Below are positions 1-9,440 of a stretch of 64,000 bases of DNA, piece by piece. This DNA comes from Salinisphaera sp040361255 (lineage in GTDB: Bacteria; Pseudomonadota; Gammaproteobacteria; Nevskiales; Salinisphaeraceae). The notes beneath the pieces were generated by a model. The model saw only the letters and a list, made by a program, of their open reading frames with translations, did no database searches and was not told where the DNA came from. How positions within the stretch are numbered: position 1 is the stretch's first letter; every line of letters begins with the position of its first letter. A program made the position numbers and the translations under genes. The stretch spans positions 149,033 to 213,032 of the forward strand of contig NZ_APNG01000006.1 in NCBI RefSeq assembly GCF_040361255.1. Direction: 5' to 3'.

Positions 1-1568
1 GCCCAGCGTGGCCAGGTCCAGATAGCGAGCACGATCACGCTGATCAGGCCGACGACGGCACCGCGCAGAAACCGCGTCGAATGCACATCGATACCGAAGA
101 CCAGCGGGTTGAGCGAACCGCCGTTATAGAAAGACTGCCCCAGTACCAGGTAGCCGACCAGGGCCAGCACCAGCGCGAGCGTCCACGGCCAGGCGCCGAT
201 CTGGCGCGACAGACTGCCCTGGCGTTCGAACGAGCCGCGGCTGACATAGAGCAACACCGCGATCACCGCCAACAACAGACTCGTGCCCCAGTCGAGCCCA
301 CGGGTGAGCCCGAACACCGCACCGGCGATCAACAAACCCACCGCCAGCCACAACGCACGCCGCAGGCGCAGCGACAGGCCGCGCGCGGCCACAATCAGGC
401 TCAGGCCGATGGCCACGCTGGCCAGGTGGCTGGCCTCGATCGCGGCCAGCGGCAGCCACTGCGACAGCAGGCGGTTATGCGATAGCAGATTCGGAAACGC
501 GGCCCCGGCCAGCAGCAGAATACCGGCCGCCGCGGTCAGCCCCGAAAGCAGACGAATGCCCAGATCCACTGCCCGGGCGACCGGCCAGGCAAGAATCGAC
601 ACGATCGGATGACGCCGCAGGTTTGCCGCCAGCCGGGAGCTGGCCAGCACATTGGCGCCCAGGAAAAGTGCGGCGAGCAACGGCACGAGAAAATAGGCCA
701 CGCGATAGAGCACGAGCGCGGCCACCGCAGTCTCGGTATCGGTGCCGTGGGCTACCAGCAGCCCGGCGAGCGTGGCATCGAACACGCCAAAACCGCCGGG
801 CAGAAAACTCAGCATGCCCAGCGTGGCCGCCAGCACGAAGGCGGCCAGCACCGCCGCCAGCGGTGGCGGCACGGCCAGAACCCACAATGCGCCCCAGAGC
901 ACCGCGGCCGCCAGCAGCCATTCCAGCACCGAAGCAGCCACGAAGGCACCGGCCTGCATCGCGCTCAGCCGTTCCACCGCCGCCAGCCGGCCAATGCGCA
1001 ACAGCGACGTCATCGCCAAGGTCAGATAGAGCGGCAGATACAGCGCGATCACAGCGAGGGCGACCAGCATCAGCCATTCCGGTACCGGCGTGGCCGCGAG
1101 AATCGCCGGGCGCACGATGAGCGTGATCCAGGCGAGCACGGACAGCCCCAGCGGCGAGGCGGTCGCGACCATGCCGGCATAGCGCAAGGCCGCGGCTGAA
1201 CTCACGCCGTCGCCGGTCACCAGCAACACGCGCAGACTCGAACCGGTCAGCCCCGACAGGCTCACGACGTTGTTGATACCCGTGGCCAGCATGCCGACCC
1301 GCAGCCCCGCCAGCGGCGTTCGGGCATAGCCGATCACCCGCGCCGCGATCACGTCATACGTCGCCGCCGCCGCCACCGCGGCCAGACCGCCCAACGCCAG
1401 CGCCGCCAGCCAGGGCGGTGCGATCGCGGCCAGCTGTTTCTGGATCGCATGCAGATCGATATGACCGGCCTCGAACACCAGCAAGGCCACCACCACCGCC
1501 ACGAGTGCGATCGGCATCACCCGCCGCAGCAGATGCCACGGGGAATCGTTGGTCGGCTGATCGTTCAT
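1..1568 (-). CDS. mprF: MprF-type lysyl/alanyl-phosphatidylglycerol flippase-synthase, membrane part (3' end outside window)
   Basis: This reading frame starts at an ATG at 1568 and stays open to the window edge, giving 522 visible codons and no stop. The translation begins MNDQPTNDSPWHLLRRVMP and is almost entirely hydrophobic, with about a dozen or more predicted membrane segments. Around residues 245-265 it has the run LSFLPGGFGVFDATLAGLL, typical of the flippase (UPF0104-like) domain of MprF proteins. In that family about 500 membrane residues precede a cytosolic GNAT-like domain that transfers Lys or Ala from aminoacyl-tRNA to phosphatidylglycerol. The product reduces surface negative charge and gives tolerance to cationic peptides. 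The catalytic domain would lie beyond the left edge, so the transferred amino acid is unknown. A stand-alone flippase cannot be excluded. Confidence 0.75.
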   Translation of the reverse strand, partial: MNDQPTNDSPWHLLRRVMPIALVAVVVALLVFEAGHIDLHAIQKQLAAIAPPWLAALALGGLAAVAAAATYDVIAARVIGYARTPLAGLRVGMLATGINNVVSLSGLTGSSLRVLLVTGDGVSSAAALRYAGMVATASPLGLSVLAWITLIVRPAILAATPVPEWLMLVALAVIALYLPLYLTLAMTSLLRIGRLAAVERLSAMQAGAFVAASVLEWLLAAAVLWGALWVLAVPPPLAAVLAAFVLAATLGMLSFLPGGFGVFDATLAGLLVAHGTDTETAVAALVLYRVAYFLVPLLAALFLGANVLASSRLAANLRRHPIVSILAWPVARAVDLGIRLLSGLTAAAGILLLAGAAFPNLLSHNRLLSQWLPLAAIEASHLASVAIGLSLIVAARGLSLRLRRALWLAVGLLIAGAVFGLTRGLDWGTSLLLAVIAVLLYVSRGSFERQGSLSRQIGAWPWTLALVLALVGYLVLGQSFYNGGSLNPLVFGIDVHSTRFLRGAVVGLISVIVLAIWTWPRW

Positions 1569-1608
1569 TGGCAACTCGCGGGCAAGGGCGCGACACCGCA
1601 CCCCGGAA

Positions 1609-1628
1609 AACCGTGATTATCCACGGTT
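1609..1628 (-). terminator. weak hairpin terminator after the beta-lactamase gene
   Basis: A perfect 7-bp inverted repeat (AACCGTG / CACGGTT) with a 6-nt loop lies 34 bp past the beta-lactamase stop. Read on the minus strand it runs into four T residues. The stem is short, so termination may be partial and some transcripts could continue into the mprF-like gene. Confidence 0.4.
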
Positions 1629-1661
1629 CGAATTTAAAATACTGGGTTTACAAAACGTGTG

Positions 1662-2552
1662 TCATCGGTCGGGCTGCGCGTGCCATTGCGCGACTGTGGC
1701 ACCCACATCAGCCAATACGCGATCGCGTTGGGTATTCGAGGCCTGCGAGCCGGTGTAATAAGTCGCGATGAGCAACGGCGCACCGCCATCAGGCCAGACG
1801 ATGGCGATATCGTTGGCCGTGTTGTTGTCGCCGGAACCGGTCTTGTCGCCCACGGACCAGCGGCCAGGCAGCCCGGCACGCAGGCGCGCATCGCCGGTTT
1901 CGTTGGCCTGCATCCACGCCGCGAGTTGCTCGCGTGCGCCTCGACTCAACCGATCCCCCAGCAGCAGCCGCTGCATCGAAGCCAGCATCGCGCGCGGCGT
2001 GGTGCTGTCGTGATCGTTGCCCGGCGTGTAGTCGTTGAGCGCGGTTTCATAGCGATCCAAACGGGTCACTTCGTCGCCAATCGAGCGCAGAAAGGCCGTG
2101 AGTGCGGCCGGGCCATCGATGCTGTCGAGCATGAGATTGCCCGCGGTGTTGTCGCTCAAGGTAATCGCGGCACGGCAGATTGCGCCGAGCGTCATGCCGG
2201 TGCCGACATGCTTTTCGGTTTCCGGCGAATAGGTCACCAGATCGTCGCTGCCGTAAGCGATGTGCCGGTCGAGCGATTCTTCGCCGGCGTCCACGCGGGC
2301 CAGGATCATGGCGGCAGCCAGTACCTTGAACGTGCTGCACATCAGAAAGCGTTCGTCGCCGCGATGCGCGGCCTCACGGCCATTCGCGGTATCGCGCACG
2401 GCCACGCCCAAACGCCCGCCGTGGCGCTGTTCCAGCGCACGTATCGCCGCATCGAAATCGCCAGTCGGCGCGGCCAACAGCTTCGACAGGCCGAGTGCGG
2501 ACAACGCCGCCCCTGAAGCACACTGTTTGAGCAAACGACGGCGCGTGGTCAT
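1662..2552 (-). CDS. class A beta-lactamase with Tat-like signal peptide
   Basis: This is a 296-residue serine beta-lactamase, expected to hydrolyse beta-lactams in the periplasm. All class A motifs are present: STFK at 73-76 (Ambler S70/K73), SDN at 133-135, the omega-loop glutamate E169 in RYETALN, and KTG at 237-239. The chosen ATG at 2552 gives an N-terminus MTTRRRLLKQC followed by a hydrophobic stretch, which resembles a twin-arginine signal. Upstream in-frame starts would add 34 residues without signal character. The gene is divergent from the thiolase gene and followed by the mprF-like gene on the same strand. No AmpR-type regulator is adjacent, so expression may be constitutive and low. 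The substrate spectrum (penicillinase or extended) cannot be read from the motifs alone. Confidence 0.92.
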   Translation of the reverse strand: MTTRRRLLKQCASGAALSALGLSKLLAAPTGDFDAAIRALEQRHGGRLGVAVRDTANGREAAHRGDERFLMCSTFKVLAAAMILARVDAGEESLDRHIAYGSDDLVTYSPETEKHVGTGMTLGAICRAAITLSDNTAGNLMLDSIDGPAALTAFLRSIGDEVTRLDRYETALNDYTPGNDHDSTTPRAMLASMQRLLLGDRLSRGAREQLAAWMQANETGDARLRAGLPGRWSVGDKTGSGDNNTANDIAIVWPDGGAPLLIATYYTGSQASNTQRDRVLADVGATVAQWHAQPDR

Positions 2553-2715
2553 GACAGATGTCCATTGTTCGACAGGGGCCAAGAGCTTATCGAAAAGGAT
2601 GGCGCGACCAGACGAACGCACAACGCTTGCGTAAAGCGCCCCGCGCTCGTACAACGGAGCGCACTCGATACACGCCAGACATCGGCGTTCAACCCTTCAA
2701 GCCAAGAGAGCGCAC

Positions 2716-3891
2716 ATGGACAAGACAGTGGCGATCGTGGGCAGCGGTCATATGAAATTCGGCCGCCTGGAAGACAACCTCGAAGCGCTGATCGTGGCGG
2801 CCGTACGTGAAGCGGTGGAAGAATCCGGCCTCGCACCCGACCAGATCGACGCGCTCTATCTCGGCCATTTCAACTCGGGCCTCGTGACCGACGGTTTTGC
2901 CTCGTCGTTAATCCATCAGGCCTATCCCGAATGGCGCTTCAAACCGGCCATGCGGGCCGAAAACGCCTGTGCCTCGGGTTCCGCGGCCATTCATGCCGGC
3001 ATGAACGCCATTCTCGCCGGCCAGGCGAAGACCGTACTGGTGGTCGGCGCCGAGAAGATGACCCATCGCAAGACAGCGGATGTGACCACAGCACTTGCCG
3101 GCGCCGGTTATCAGAACGACGAAGCCGAGAAGCAACTGAGTTTCCCACAGGTCTTCGGCGTGGCCGCACAGCAATACAACGAGCGCTATGGCAGCCCGCT
3201 CGATGCCATGGCGCATATCGCGGTTAAGAATCACGAAAACGCGCTACGCAATCCGCTCGCGCAGATGCAAAAGGCATTCTCGTTCGAGGCCTGCAGCCAG
3301 GTCAGCGACAAGAATCCGGAAATCGCCCCGCCGCTGCGCCTGACCGACTGCTCGCTGGTCACCGACGGCGCCGCCGCGATCGTGCTCACTGCGGCCGACA
3401 ACGCCGCCAACTTCGAACACGGCGCGCGTTTTCGCTCTGCCGTTCACGTCAACGACTTCCTGCCCATGGGCCGGCGCGATTTCGTGTCCTTCGAAGGCCC
3501 CGAGCGTGCCTTCGCCAAGGCCCTCGAACAGGCCGGCGTGCGTCTCGACGATATCGACTTCGCCGAAGTCCACGACTGTTTCACCATTGCCGAACTGCTC
3601 ACCTACGAAGCCATGGGCCTCGCGCCCAAGGGACAGGGCGCACGCGCGCTCGAAGACGGCAGCGTCTATCGCGACGGCCGCCTGCCGGTCAATCTGTCCG
3701 GCGGCTTGAAGGCCAAGGGTCACCCGGTGGGCGCCACCGGCGTATCCATGCATGCGATCGCCTATCGTCAGCTCACCGGCCAGGCCGGCGAACTGCAACT
3801 GCCCGACGCCGAGCTGGGGCTGATCTTCAACATGGGCGGCGCGGCCGTGGCCAACTATGTGTCGGTGCTGGAAACGCAGCGCGCCGGCTAG
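2716..3891 (+). CDS. SCP2-type thiolase (acetyl-CoA acetyltransferase family)
   Basis: This is a 391-residue thiolase, probably cleaving or condensing acyl-CoA thioesters. The nucleophilic cysteine is C85 in ENACASGSAA, and a second active-site block is HDCF at 286-289. The C-terminal GGLKAKGHPVGATG box is at 329-342. HDCF in place of the classical NEAF loop is the hallmark of the SCP2/lipid-transfer thiolase branch, often used on branched or sterol-like acyl chains. The gene stands alone, with no DUF35 OB-fold partner next to it, although many SCP2 thiolases have one. It is divergent from the beta-lactamase with a 163-bp shared upstream region. Substrate is not determined. Confidence 0.88.
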   Translation: MDKTVAIVGSGHMKFGRLEDNLEALIVAAVREAVEESGLAPDQIDALYLGHFNSGLVTDGFASSLIHQAYPEWRFKPAMRAENACASGSAAIHAGMNAILAGQAKTVLVVGAEKMTHRKTADVTTALAGAGYQNDEAEKQLSFPQVFGVAAQQYNERYGSPLDAMAHIAVKNHENALRNPLAQMQKAFSFEACSQVSDKNPEIAPPLRLTDCSLVTDGAAAIVLTAADNAANFEHGARFRSAVHVNDFLPMGRRDFVSFEGPERAFAKALEQAGVRLDDIDFAEVHDCFTIAELLTYEAMGLAPKGQGARALEDGSVYRDGRLPVNLSGGLKAKGHPVGATGVSMHAIAYRQLTGQAGELQLPDAELGLIFNMGGAAVANYVSVLETQRAG

Positions 3892-4152
3892 AACATATCT
3901 GCACAACCGCTCCTGGGCTCGCTAGCCTGCAAAGCCAGCCGCTCTGAACGGACTGGCCTGGCACACGAGCCACGCGCGATGACGCGCAAACGCCTGGGAT
4001 CGCGCCTGCGCCGCGTGCGTATCGGCCATTGCCGATCGTAATCCTGTGCGCGCCTGCCGCACCGGCTGCACCTCGGCGTCGGCGCTCGGGTAAAGTTTGC
4101 TCCGCTCATAACCAACAAGCGTGCGCGCAGCGCCGATAACGAGGAGACAGCA

Positions 4153-5418
4153 ATGGTTCGACGAGGCAGTTCATTAACTACGACATGGCTTGCGGCACTG
4201 GCTGCCGTGAGTACGACCGTGGCCATCGCACAGACCGCCCTGGCGGCCCCGGCCGATACGGCGCCCGGAGCGGTGGTATCGGAGTTCTATACACCACCCT
4301 CGCCCCTGCCGGGCGCCCAGGCCGGCGACGTGATTCGTTCGCGCGCACTCACCAACGATGCCGCGTTGCCCCACGCCGCCAGCAACCATCTGGTGCTCTA
4401 TCGCTCCACCGATATCAACGGCGACCCGATCGCGGTGTCGGGCACAGTCGCCATTCCGCGCGGCGAAGCGCCGGCGGGCGGCTGGCCGGTGATCAGCTGG
4501 ACGCACGGCACGACCGGCACGGCCGATGTCTGTGCGCCGTCGCTCAACGATGTCGGCTATCGCGACAAGGACTATGTGGATCGCATCAACAAAACGCTCG
4601 ATCGTTGGGTGCAGCTGGGCTATGCGGTGGTCAAGACCGACTACCAGGGTTCGGGCACGCCGGGGCCGCATCCGTATCTGAACGGCGAATCCGAAGCACG
4701 CAACGCGGTGGATATCGTGCGCGCCGCCCGCGCACTCAGCGACGACCTGAGCACGAACTGGCTGGTCATGGGCCATTCGCAGGGTGGCCAAGCGGCGTGG
4801 TTCACGGCCGGGCGCGGCGAAGCCTATGCACCGGAACTGCATCTCGTCGGCGCGGTGGCGCTCGCGCCGGCCTCGCATCTGGAAGCCATCATCCAGTATT
4901 TCCAGGCCCACGCAGACCAGCCGGCCTCGCCGTTTCTGCCCCTGGTGCTGGAAGGCGCGGCGGCCTCTGCCGACACCGTGAACCCACAGGCACTGACCAC
5001 GGACGCCGGCCAGGCGGTGTTGAAGCTGGCCGGAGAGCGCTGCCTCAACGGTCTGCGCAAACCCGATGCGCTGGGTGATCTCACCACCGCGCAGTTCCTG
5101 AAAGCCGACGCGAACTATCAGCCGCTCTACGATGTGCTCGATGTCTTCGGCGGCAGCGAACATGTCTACCCCAGCGTGCCGTTGCTGGTACTACAGGCCA
5201 CCAACGATCGCATCGTGCCCAAGGTGTATACCGATCAGGCGGTCGCCAAGGCCTGCAACCTGGGCGCGCCGGTCGACTATCGCAGCTACACGATCGAGAA
5301 CGCGGATACGCCGCCGGAGGGCCATCGCGGCACGGTCGAGGCCTCGTTCGAGGATGCGCGTGCCTGGATTGCGGCCCGATTCGCCGGTGAGGCTGCCGAG
5401 CCCAACTGCAGCGACTGA
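4153..5418 (+). CDS. secreted alpha/beta-hydrolase, secretory lipase (LIP) family
   Basis: This 421-residue alpha/beta hydrolase has an N-terminal signal peptide (positive start, hydrophobic residues about 10-30, likely cleavage near ALAA). The catalytic triad is visible: S209 in GHSQGG, D352 in ATNDRIVP and H391 in PEGHRG. A WTHGTTG oxyanion-hole region is at 116-122. The arrangement matches the secretory lipase family (PF03583), exported enzymes acting on triglycerides or other esters. It ends convergent to the oxidoreductase operon, with a hairpin between them. It has 260 bp of upstream sequence and probably its own promoter. The natural ester substrate is unknown. Confidence 0.85.
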   Translation: MVRRGSSLTTTWLAALAAVSTTVAIAQTALAAPADTAPGAVVSEFYTPPSPLPGAQAGDVIRSRALTNDAALPHAASNHLVLYRSTDINGDPIAVSGTVAIPRGEAPAGGWPVISWTHGTTGTADVCAPSLNDVGYRDKDYVDRINKTLDRWVQLGYAVVKTDYQGSGTPGPHPYLNGESEARNAVDIVRAARALSDDLSTNWLVMGHSQGGQAAWFTAGRGEAYAPELHLVGAVALAPASHLEAIIQYFQAHADQPASPFLPLVLEGAAASADTVNPQALTTDAGQAVLKLAGERCLNGLRKPDALGDLTTAQFLKADANYQPLYDVLDVFGGSEHVYPSVPLLVLQATNDRIVPKVYTDQAVAKACNLGAPVDYRSYTIENADTPPEGHRGTVEASFEDARAWIAARFAGEAAEPNCSD

Positions 5419-5462
5419 AGCCGTCTCGAAAGGCGTCGCCTTACCGTCGTCGACAGATAGCC

Positions 5463-5495
5463 AAGGCCGGCACCCACGTGATGGATGCCGGCCTT
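5463..5495. terminator. bidirectional hairpin between convergent genes
   Basis: A perfect 10-bp inverted repeat (AAGGCCGGCA / TGCCGGCCTT) with a 13-nt loop sits between the ends of the lipase and molybdenum oxidoreductase genes. The AA and TT at the stem ends give short T tracts in both directions, fitting a shared terminator. Confidence 0.6.
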
Positions 5496-5519
5496 CTCAT
5501 CGAACCGGCGCGGCGGCGT

Positions 5520-7796
5520 TCAACCCACCGTCGCGCCGTCGGCGAACATATCGGCTACCCGGATCGGGAAACGCCGAATACGCTTGCCGGTGGCATGCCA
5601 GATGGCGTTGGCGATCGCGCCGGCGCTGCCGGTCACGCCGATCTCGCCCACGCCCTTGATACCGAGCACATTCACGTGGGGGTCGTCTTCGTTGACGATC
5701 AGCGCTTCGATATTCGCCACATCGGCATTGACCGGCACGTGATATTCGCCCAGATCGGCGTTCATGATCCGGCCCGTGCGGGCGTCGGTGTCGGCTTTTT
5801 CGTGCAGCGCGAAGCCCAGGCCCCAGATCATGCCGCCGAAGAACTGGCTTTCGACCATGCGCGGGTTGATCACCCGCCCGGCCGCGAACGCGCCGACCAT
5901 GCGCGTGACGCGCATCTGGCCCAGATCCGGATCGACCTTGACCTCGGCGAACACCGCGCCGTGGGCATGCATGGCATAGCGCTCGCCGACATCCGCATCC
6001 GCACGCCCGCGGCCGTGGCCGACGAGTTCGCGCAGGCCGGCGCGGCGCAGGATATCGGCATAGCTTTCGCTACGGGCTGCATCATCGCCGGCCTGAAGCC
6101 GGCCCCAGCGCGCCTCGACTTGATCGGCGGCCACGCCGTGCAGGGGTGACTCGACATCGGCGATGGCCATCTCGATGAGCCGGGCGATGGCATCGCGACC
6201 CGCCGCATCGATGGCGTTACCCACGGTCGCGGTATGCCCGGAGCCGCCGGCCACGCCGCCATCGGGCAAATCGGAGGTGCCGGCCCGAAACACGGTCTGA
6301 TCGAGTTCGAGCTTGAGGCTGTCGGCTGCGATCTGGGCGAGTGCGGTCCAGGCACCCTGCCCCATGTCCTGGGCGCCGGTTTCCATGACGCCGGTGCCGT
6401 CGGCCCGGATTATCGCTCGTGTCTCGGCCTCGAACATGATCACCGGGAACGTGGCCGTACCCAGGCCCCAGCCGACGAGCAGACCGTTGTCGTCGCGCAT
6501 CGAACGCGGGGCGAGCACGCGTTTGGCCCAGCCGAAGCGCTGGGCGCCCTGCGCATAGCAGTCGTACAGACGCTTGGACGAAAACGGCTTGCCGGAGATC
6601 GGCTCGACGTCGGCATAGTTGGCCAACCGGAATGCCAGCGGGTCCATGCCACAGGCATGGGCAGCCTCGTCGATCGCCGATTCCAGCGCGATGGAGCCAC
6701 TGGCCTCGCCGGGGCCGCGCATGAACATGGGCGTGCCGGTATGCACGCGCACCGCATCGTGCGTGGTCGAGATCGCCGGGCTGGCATAGAGCGTATGCGA
6801 GATATTCGCGGACGGCTCGAAGAACTCGTCGAACACGGATGACGTGGTGCGTGCGTGGTGCGCCAACGCGGTGAGCTTGCCGGCGTCATCCATGCCCAGA
6901 CGCAGCGTCTGGCTGGTGGGCGCGCGATGGCCGAGCGGGCCGTACATCTGCGCCCGCGTCGGCACCAGCTTGACCGGTCGCCCGACCAGCTTCGCCGCCA
7001 GGATTCCCAGGACCTGCGGGCTCATCAGTGCGCCCTTGCAGCCGAAACCGCCGCCCAGATAGGGGCTGCGGATGAACACATCGTCGGCATCGATACCGAA
7101 CAGCCCGGCGAGACGCCCGCGCGCGATCGTCATCGCCTGGCTGGGCGTATCCACCGTGAGCTTGTCGCCGTCCCAAGTCGCGACGATGGCATGCGGCTCC
7201 ATCGGGTTGTGGTACTGCGCGGGCGTGTCGTAGGTCGCCTCGACCCGCCGGGTGGCGCCGGCCAGCCCCACATCGATATCGCCGACATGGCTTTCGGCCG
7301 GCGCGCCGGGGCCGACGGCCTGGGGCACGAACGCCTCGCTATCAGCATGCATGTCGAGCTGGGCCGGCTCGATTTCGTACTGGGGCGCGAGCAGGGCCGC
7401 GCCCTCGGTCGCGGCTTCGAATGTGTCGGCGATGACCACCGCGATCGGCTGGTTGGCATAGCGCACGCGATCGTTCTGCAGCACGTCGAGCCGGAACATG
7501 AACGGGGTGTCACGATCGTCGGGGTTCTTGGCCAGCGGCGGCCGGTTTGCAGGCGTCATCACCTCGACCACACCGGGGTGTGCCTTCGCGGCGTCGACAT
7601 CCAGCGCGACGACACGACCATTGGCGATGGTGGCCACCGCCATGACGGCATGCAGCATGGCTTGCGGATGATTGTCGGCCGCATAGGTGGCACTGCCGGT
7701 GACCTTGGCCACGCCGTCGCGGCGCTTGACCGGCTGGCCGATGCTCGCCTGCTGGCGCTGACGCGCGGGCGCGGTAATGGGGGCGAAATCAGACAT
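5520..7796 (-). CDS. molybdenum-binding large subunit of aldehyde/xanthine oxidoreductase (PaoC/YagR-like)
   Basis: This 758-residue protein is the molybdopterin-cytosine-dinucleotide subunit of a xanthine-oxidase-family hydroxylase. It starts MSDFAPITAPARQ and soon shows the GSATYAAD segment typical of the family. The conserved active-site glutamate lies near residue 718 in GVGEIGVTG. The ATG at 7796 overlaps the end of the FAD-subunit gene by 8 bp; a longer frame upstream is only the antisense extension. Operon order 2Fe-2S, FAD, Mo subunit matches the PaoABC/YagTSR aldehyde oxidoreductase. Aromatic or aliphatic aldehydes are therefore the likeliest substrates, but purines or N-heterocycles remain possible. 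Maturation would need an MCD-inserting chaperone (PaoD/XdhC), which is not in this window. Confidence 0.9.
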   Translation of the reverse strand: MSDFAPITAPARQRQQASIGQPVKRRDGVAKVTGSATYAADNHPQAMLHAVMAVATIANGRVVALDVDAAKAHPGVVEVMTPANRPPLAKNPDDRDTPFMFRLDVLQNDRVRYANQPIAVVIADTFEAATEGAALLAPQYEIEPAQLDMHADSEAFVPQAVGPGAPAESHVGDIDVGLAGATRRVEATYDTPAQYHNPMEPHAIVATWDGDKLTVDTPSQAMTIARGRLAGLFGIDADDVFIRSPYLGGGFGCKGALMSPQVLGILAAKLVGRPVKLVPTRAQMYGPLGHRAPTSQTLRLGMDDAGKLTALAHHARTTSSVFDEFFEPSANISHTLYASPAISTTHDAVRVHTGTPMFMRGPGEASGSIALESAIDEAAHACGMDPLAFRLANYADVEPISGKPFSSKRLYDCYAQGAQRFGWAKRVLAPRSMRDDNGLLVGWGLGTATFPVIMFEAETRAIIRADGTGVMETGAQDMGQGAWTALAQIAADSLKLELDQTVFRAGTSDLPDGGVAGGSGHTATVGNAIDAAGRDAIARLIEMAIADVESPLHGVAADQVEARWGRLQAGDDAARSESYADILRRAGLRELVGHGRGRADADVGERYAMHAHGAVFAEVKVDPDLGQMRVTRMVGAFAAGRVINPRMVESQFFGGMIWGLGFALHEKADTDARTGRIMNADLGEYHVPVNADVANIEALIVNEDDPHVNVLGIKGVGEIGVTGSAGAIANAIWHATGKRIRRFPIRVADMFADGATVG

Positions 7797-8850
7797 GGGC
7801 GAGCTCTCCGACTTCGGTGGCAAAAGGCGCGGCGGGCAGTGCCGGCAACTCGCGCGGTGTACCGGCAGCCGCACGCGCGAGCACGCGGGCCACCACGTTC
7901 TGGCCGAGCTGGATCTTGTAGGCGTTGTCGCCGGACGGCGCGGCACCAGCCAGCGCTGCCCGGCCGGCCGCAGCGAAGGCCTCGATACCAGCGCTCGTGC
8001 CGATCAGGCCCGCTTCGGCTTCGTGTGCGCGCCACGGCTTGGCGGCCACGCTGCCGAGCGCGATGCGGGCATCCGTAATCGTGCCGTCGTCGTCGATCTT
8101 GAGCGCGGCGGCAGCCGAGACCAGCGCAAAGGCATAGGACGTGCGCTCGCGTACCTTGAGATAGCGCGAATGCCAGGCGAACGCAGCCGCCTCGCCCGAA
8201 AGGCGCACGCCGACGATCAGCTCACCCGGCGCCAGCACCGTCTCTTCGTGCGGCGTGTCCCCCGGCAGTTGATGAAAGTCCGTCAGCGCGACCTCGCGTA
8301 CGCCGTCACGCCCGGCGATCTCGACGACCGCATCCAGCGCGGCCAGCGCCACACAGAAATCGGAAGGATGCGTGGCGATACAGGCATCGCTGAAGCCGAA
8401 CACGGCATGGTTGTGGTTCAACCCGCCACGTGCATCGCATCCGGCGCCGGGCACGCGCTTGTTGCAGGCACTGGCCGGATCGTAGAAATAGGCACAGCGC
8501 GTGCGCTGCAACAGATTGCCGCCCACCGTGGCGGCATTGCGTAGCTGCGGTGAGGCGCCGGCCAGCAGCGCCTCGGCCACGGCCGGGAAGTCGTGCGCAA
8601 AATTGTCGTCGTAGGCCAGGTCGGCGTTTCGCACCAGCGCGCCGATACGCGCGCCGCCGCTGTCGTCGCCTTCGATCGTGTTGAGTTCAGGCAAATGGGT
8701 GATATCGACCAGCCGCGACGGCGTGACCGCCCCGCCTTTCATCAGATCGAGCAGGTTGGTACCGCCAGCCAGATAGGCGGCACCCGGCTCGCTGGCCGCG
8801 GCGACGGCTTCTTCGATGGTGGCCGGGCGGACATAGTCAAAATGATTCAT
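7789..8850 (-). CDS. FAD-binding subunit of the molybdenum oxidoreductase (PaoB/YagS-like)
   Basis: This 353-residue subunit has the CO-dehydrogenase flavoprotein fold: an AGGTNLLDLMK FAD-binding loop at about 28-38 and a second one at ATVGGNLLQR (107-116). It also has a cysteine cluster, C119, C129 and C138 in the CNKRVPGAGC region. That cluster is typical of the PaoB/YagS subgroup, which holds an extra 4Fe-4S centre, so electrons probably pass from Mo through 2Fe-2S clusters and FAD, with this added cluster. The start at 8850 forms an ATGA overlap with the upstream 2Fe-2S gene, and the end overlaps the Mo-subunit start by 8 bp, implying translational coupling. Confidence 0.9.
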   Translation of the reverse strand: MNHFDYVRPATIEEAVAAASEPGAAYLAGGTNLLDLMKGGAVTPSRLVDITHLPELNTIEGDDSGGARIGALVRNADLAYDDNFAHDFPAVAEALLAGASPQLRNAATVGGNLLQRTRCAYFYDPASACNKRVPGAGCDARGGLNHNHAVFGFSDACIATHPSDFCVALAALDAVVEIAGRDGVREVALTDFHQLPGDTPHEETVLAPGELIVGVRLSGEAAAFAWHSRYLKVRERTSYAFALVSAAAALKIDDDGTITDARIALGSVAAKPWRAHEAEAGLIGTSAGIEAFAAAGRAALAGAAPSGDNAYKIQLGQNVVARVLARAAAGTPRELPALPAAPFATEVGELAHV

Positions 8851-9344
8851 GCCACACCTCGTTCCGTCTCGCGTGCCGTGAGGCGCTCGGCATCGAGCAC
8901 TGCCTCGACGATGCCGGCATAGGCACCACAGCGACACAGGTTGCCGCTCATCTGTTCGCGTACCCGTTCCGGGTCCCCGTGTACGCGCGCTTCGCGCAGC
9001 AGGCCAATCGCACTCATGATCTGACCGGGCGTACAGAAACCGCACTGAAAGGCGTCGTGATCGATGAACGCCTGCTGCACCGGGTGCAGCGCCGCGCCAG
9101 TGGCCACGCCTTCGATGGTTTCGATGCGCGCGCCTTCCAGACTGGCGGCCAGTGTCAGACAGGCATTCACGCGCCGCCCCTCGACGAGCACGGTACAGGC
9201 CCCGCATTGGCCACGATCGCAGCCTTTCTTGGTGCCGGTCAGCATCAGGCGCTCGCGCAGCAGATCCAGCAGCGTGATACGCGGATCGTCCAGCGCGATA
9301 TTGCGCCGTTCGCCGTTGAGAGTGATTTGAATGGACAGCGACAT
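8847..9344 (-). CDS. 2Fe-2S subunit of the molybdenum oxidoreductase (PaoA/YagT-like)
   Basis: This 165-residue protein has the two expected clusters: a plant-ferredoxin site with C42, C47, C50 and C62 (GCDRGQCGAC), and a C-terminal helical site with C101, C104, C137 and C139 (CGFC and CRC). It carries electrons from the molybdenum centre to FAD. It is the first gene of the operon. Unlike E. coli PaoA/YagT, the N-terminus (MSLSIQITLNGE) begins directly in the ferredoxin fold with no Tat signal. The complex is therefore predicted to be cytoplasmic. The start at 9344 is the last ATG before the domain and faces the divergent TetR gene. Confidence 0.92.
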   Translation of the reverse strand: MSLSIQITLNGERRNIALDDPRITLLDLLRERLMLTGTKKGCDRGQCGACTVLVEGRRVNACLTLAASLEGARIETIEGVATGAALHPVQQAFIDHDAFQCGFCTPGQIMSAIGLLREARVHGDPERVREQMSGNLCRCGAYAGIVEAVLDAERLTARETERGVA

Positions 9345-9425
9345 GCGCAGCCTCCGGTAAAATGAGCAGCAGGAACGGGGCCGTGACACGCGAACCGCGT
9401 GCGTTCAGGGCGTCAAGGCAATATA

Positions 9426-9440
9426 CGGAGGCATCCTCCG
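9426..9440. promoter_or_regulatory. 15-bp perfect palindrome, candidate TetR operator
   Basis: CGGAGG CAT CCTCCG is a perfect 6-3-6 inverted repeat in the 117-bp gap between the divergent oxidoreductase operon and the tetR-type gene, 22 bp before the latter's start. Its position fits an operator controlling both promoters. Binding is inferred. Confidence 0.5.

Noticed and set aside
475..1077. Minus-strand frame of about 200 codons inside the first kilobase
   Set aside because: It is out of phase with the long hydrophobic MprF-like frame that is open from 1568 to the edge and has clear family motifs.
5478..6149. Plus-strand frames opposite the molybdenum oxidoreductase genes
   Set aside because: They are antisense to well-conserved subunits and rich in His/Arg/Gly runs typical of reverse frames in GC-rich DNA.
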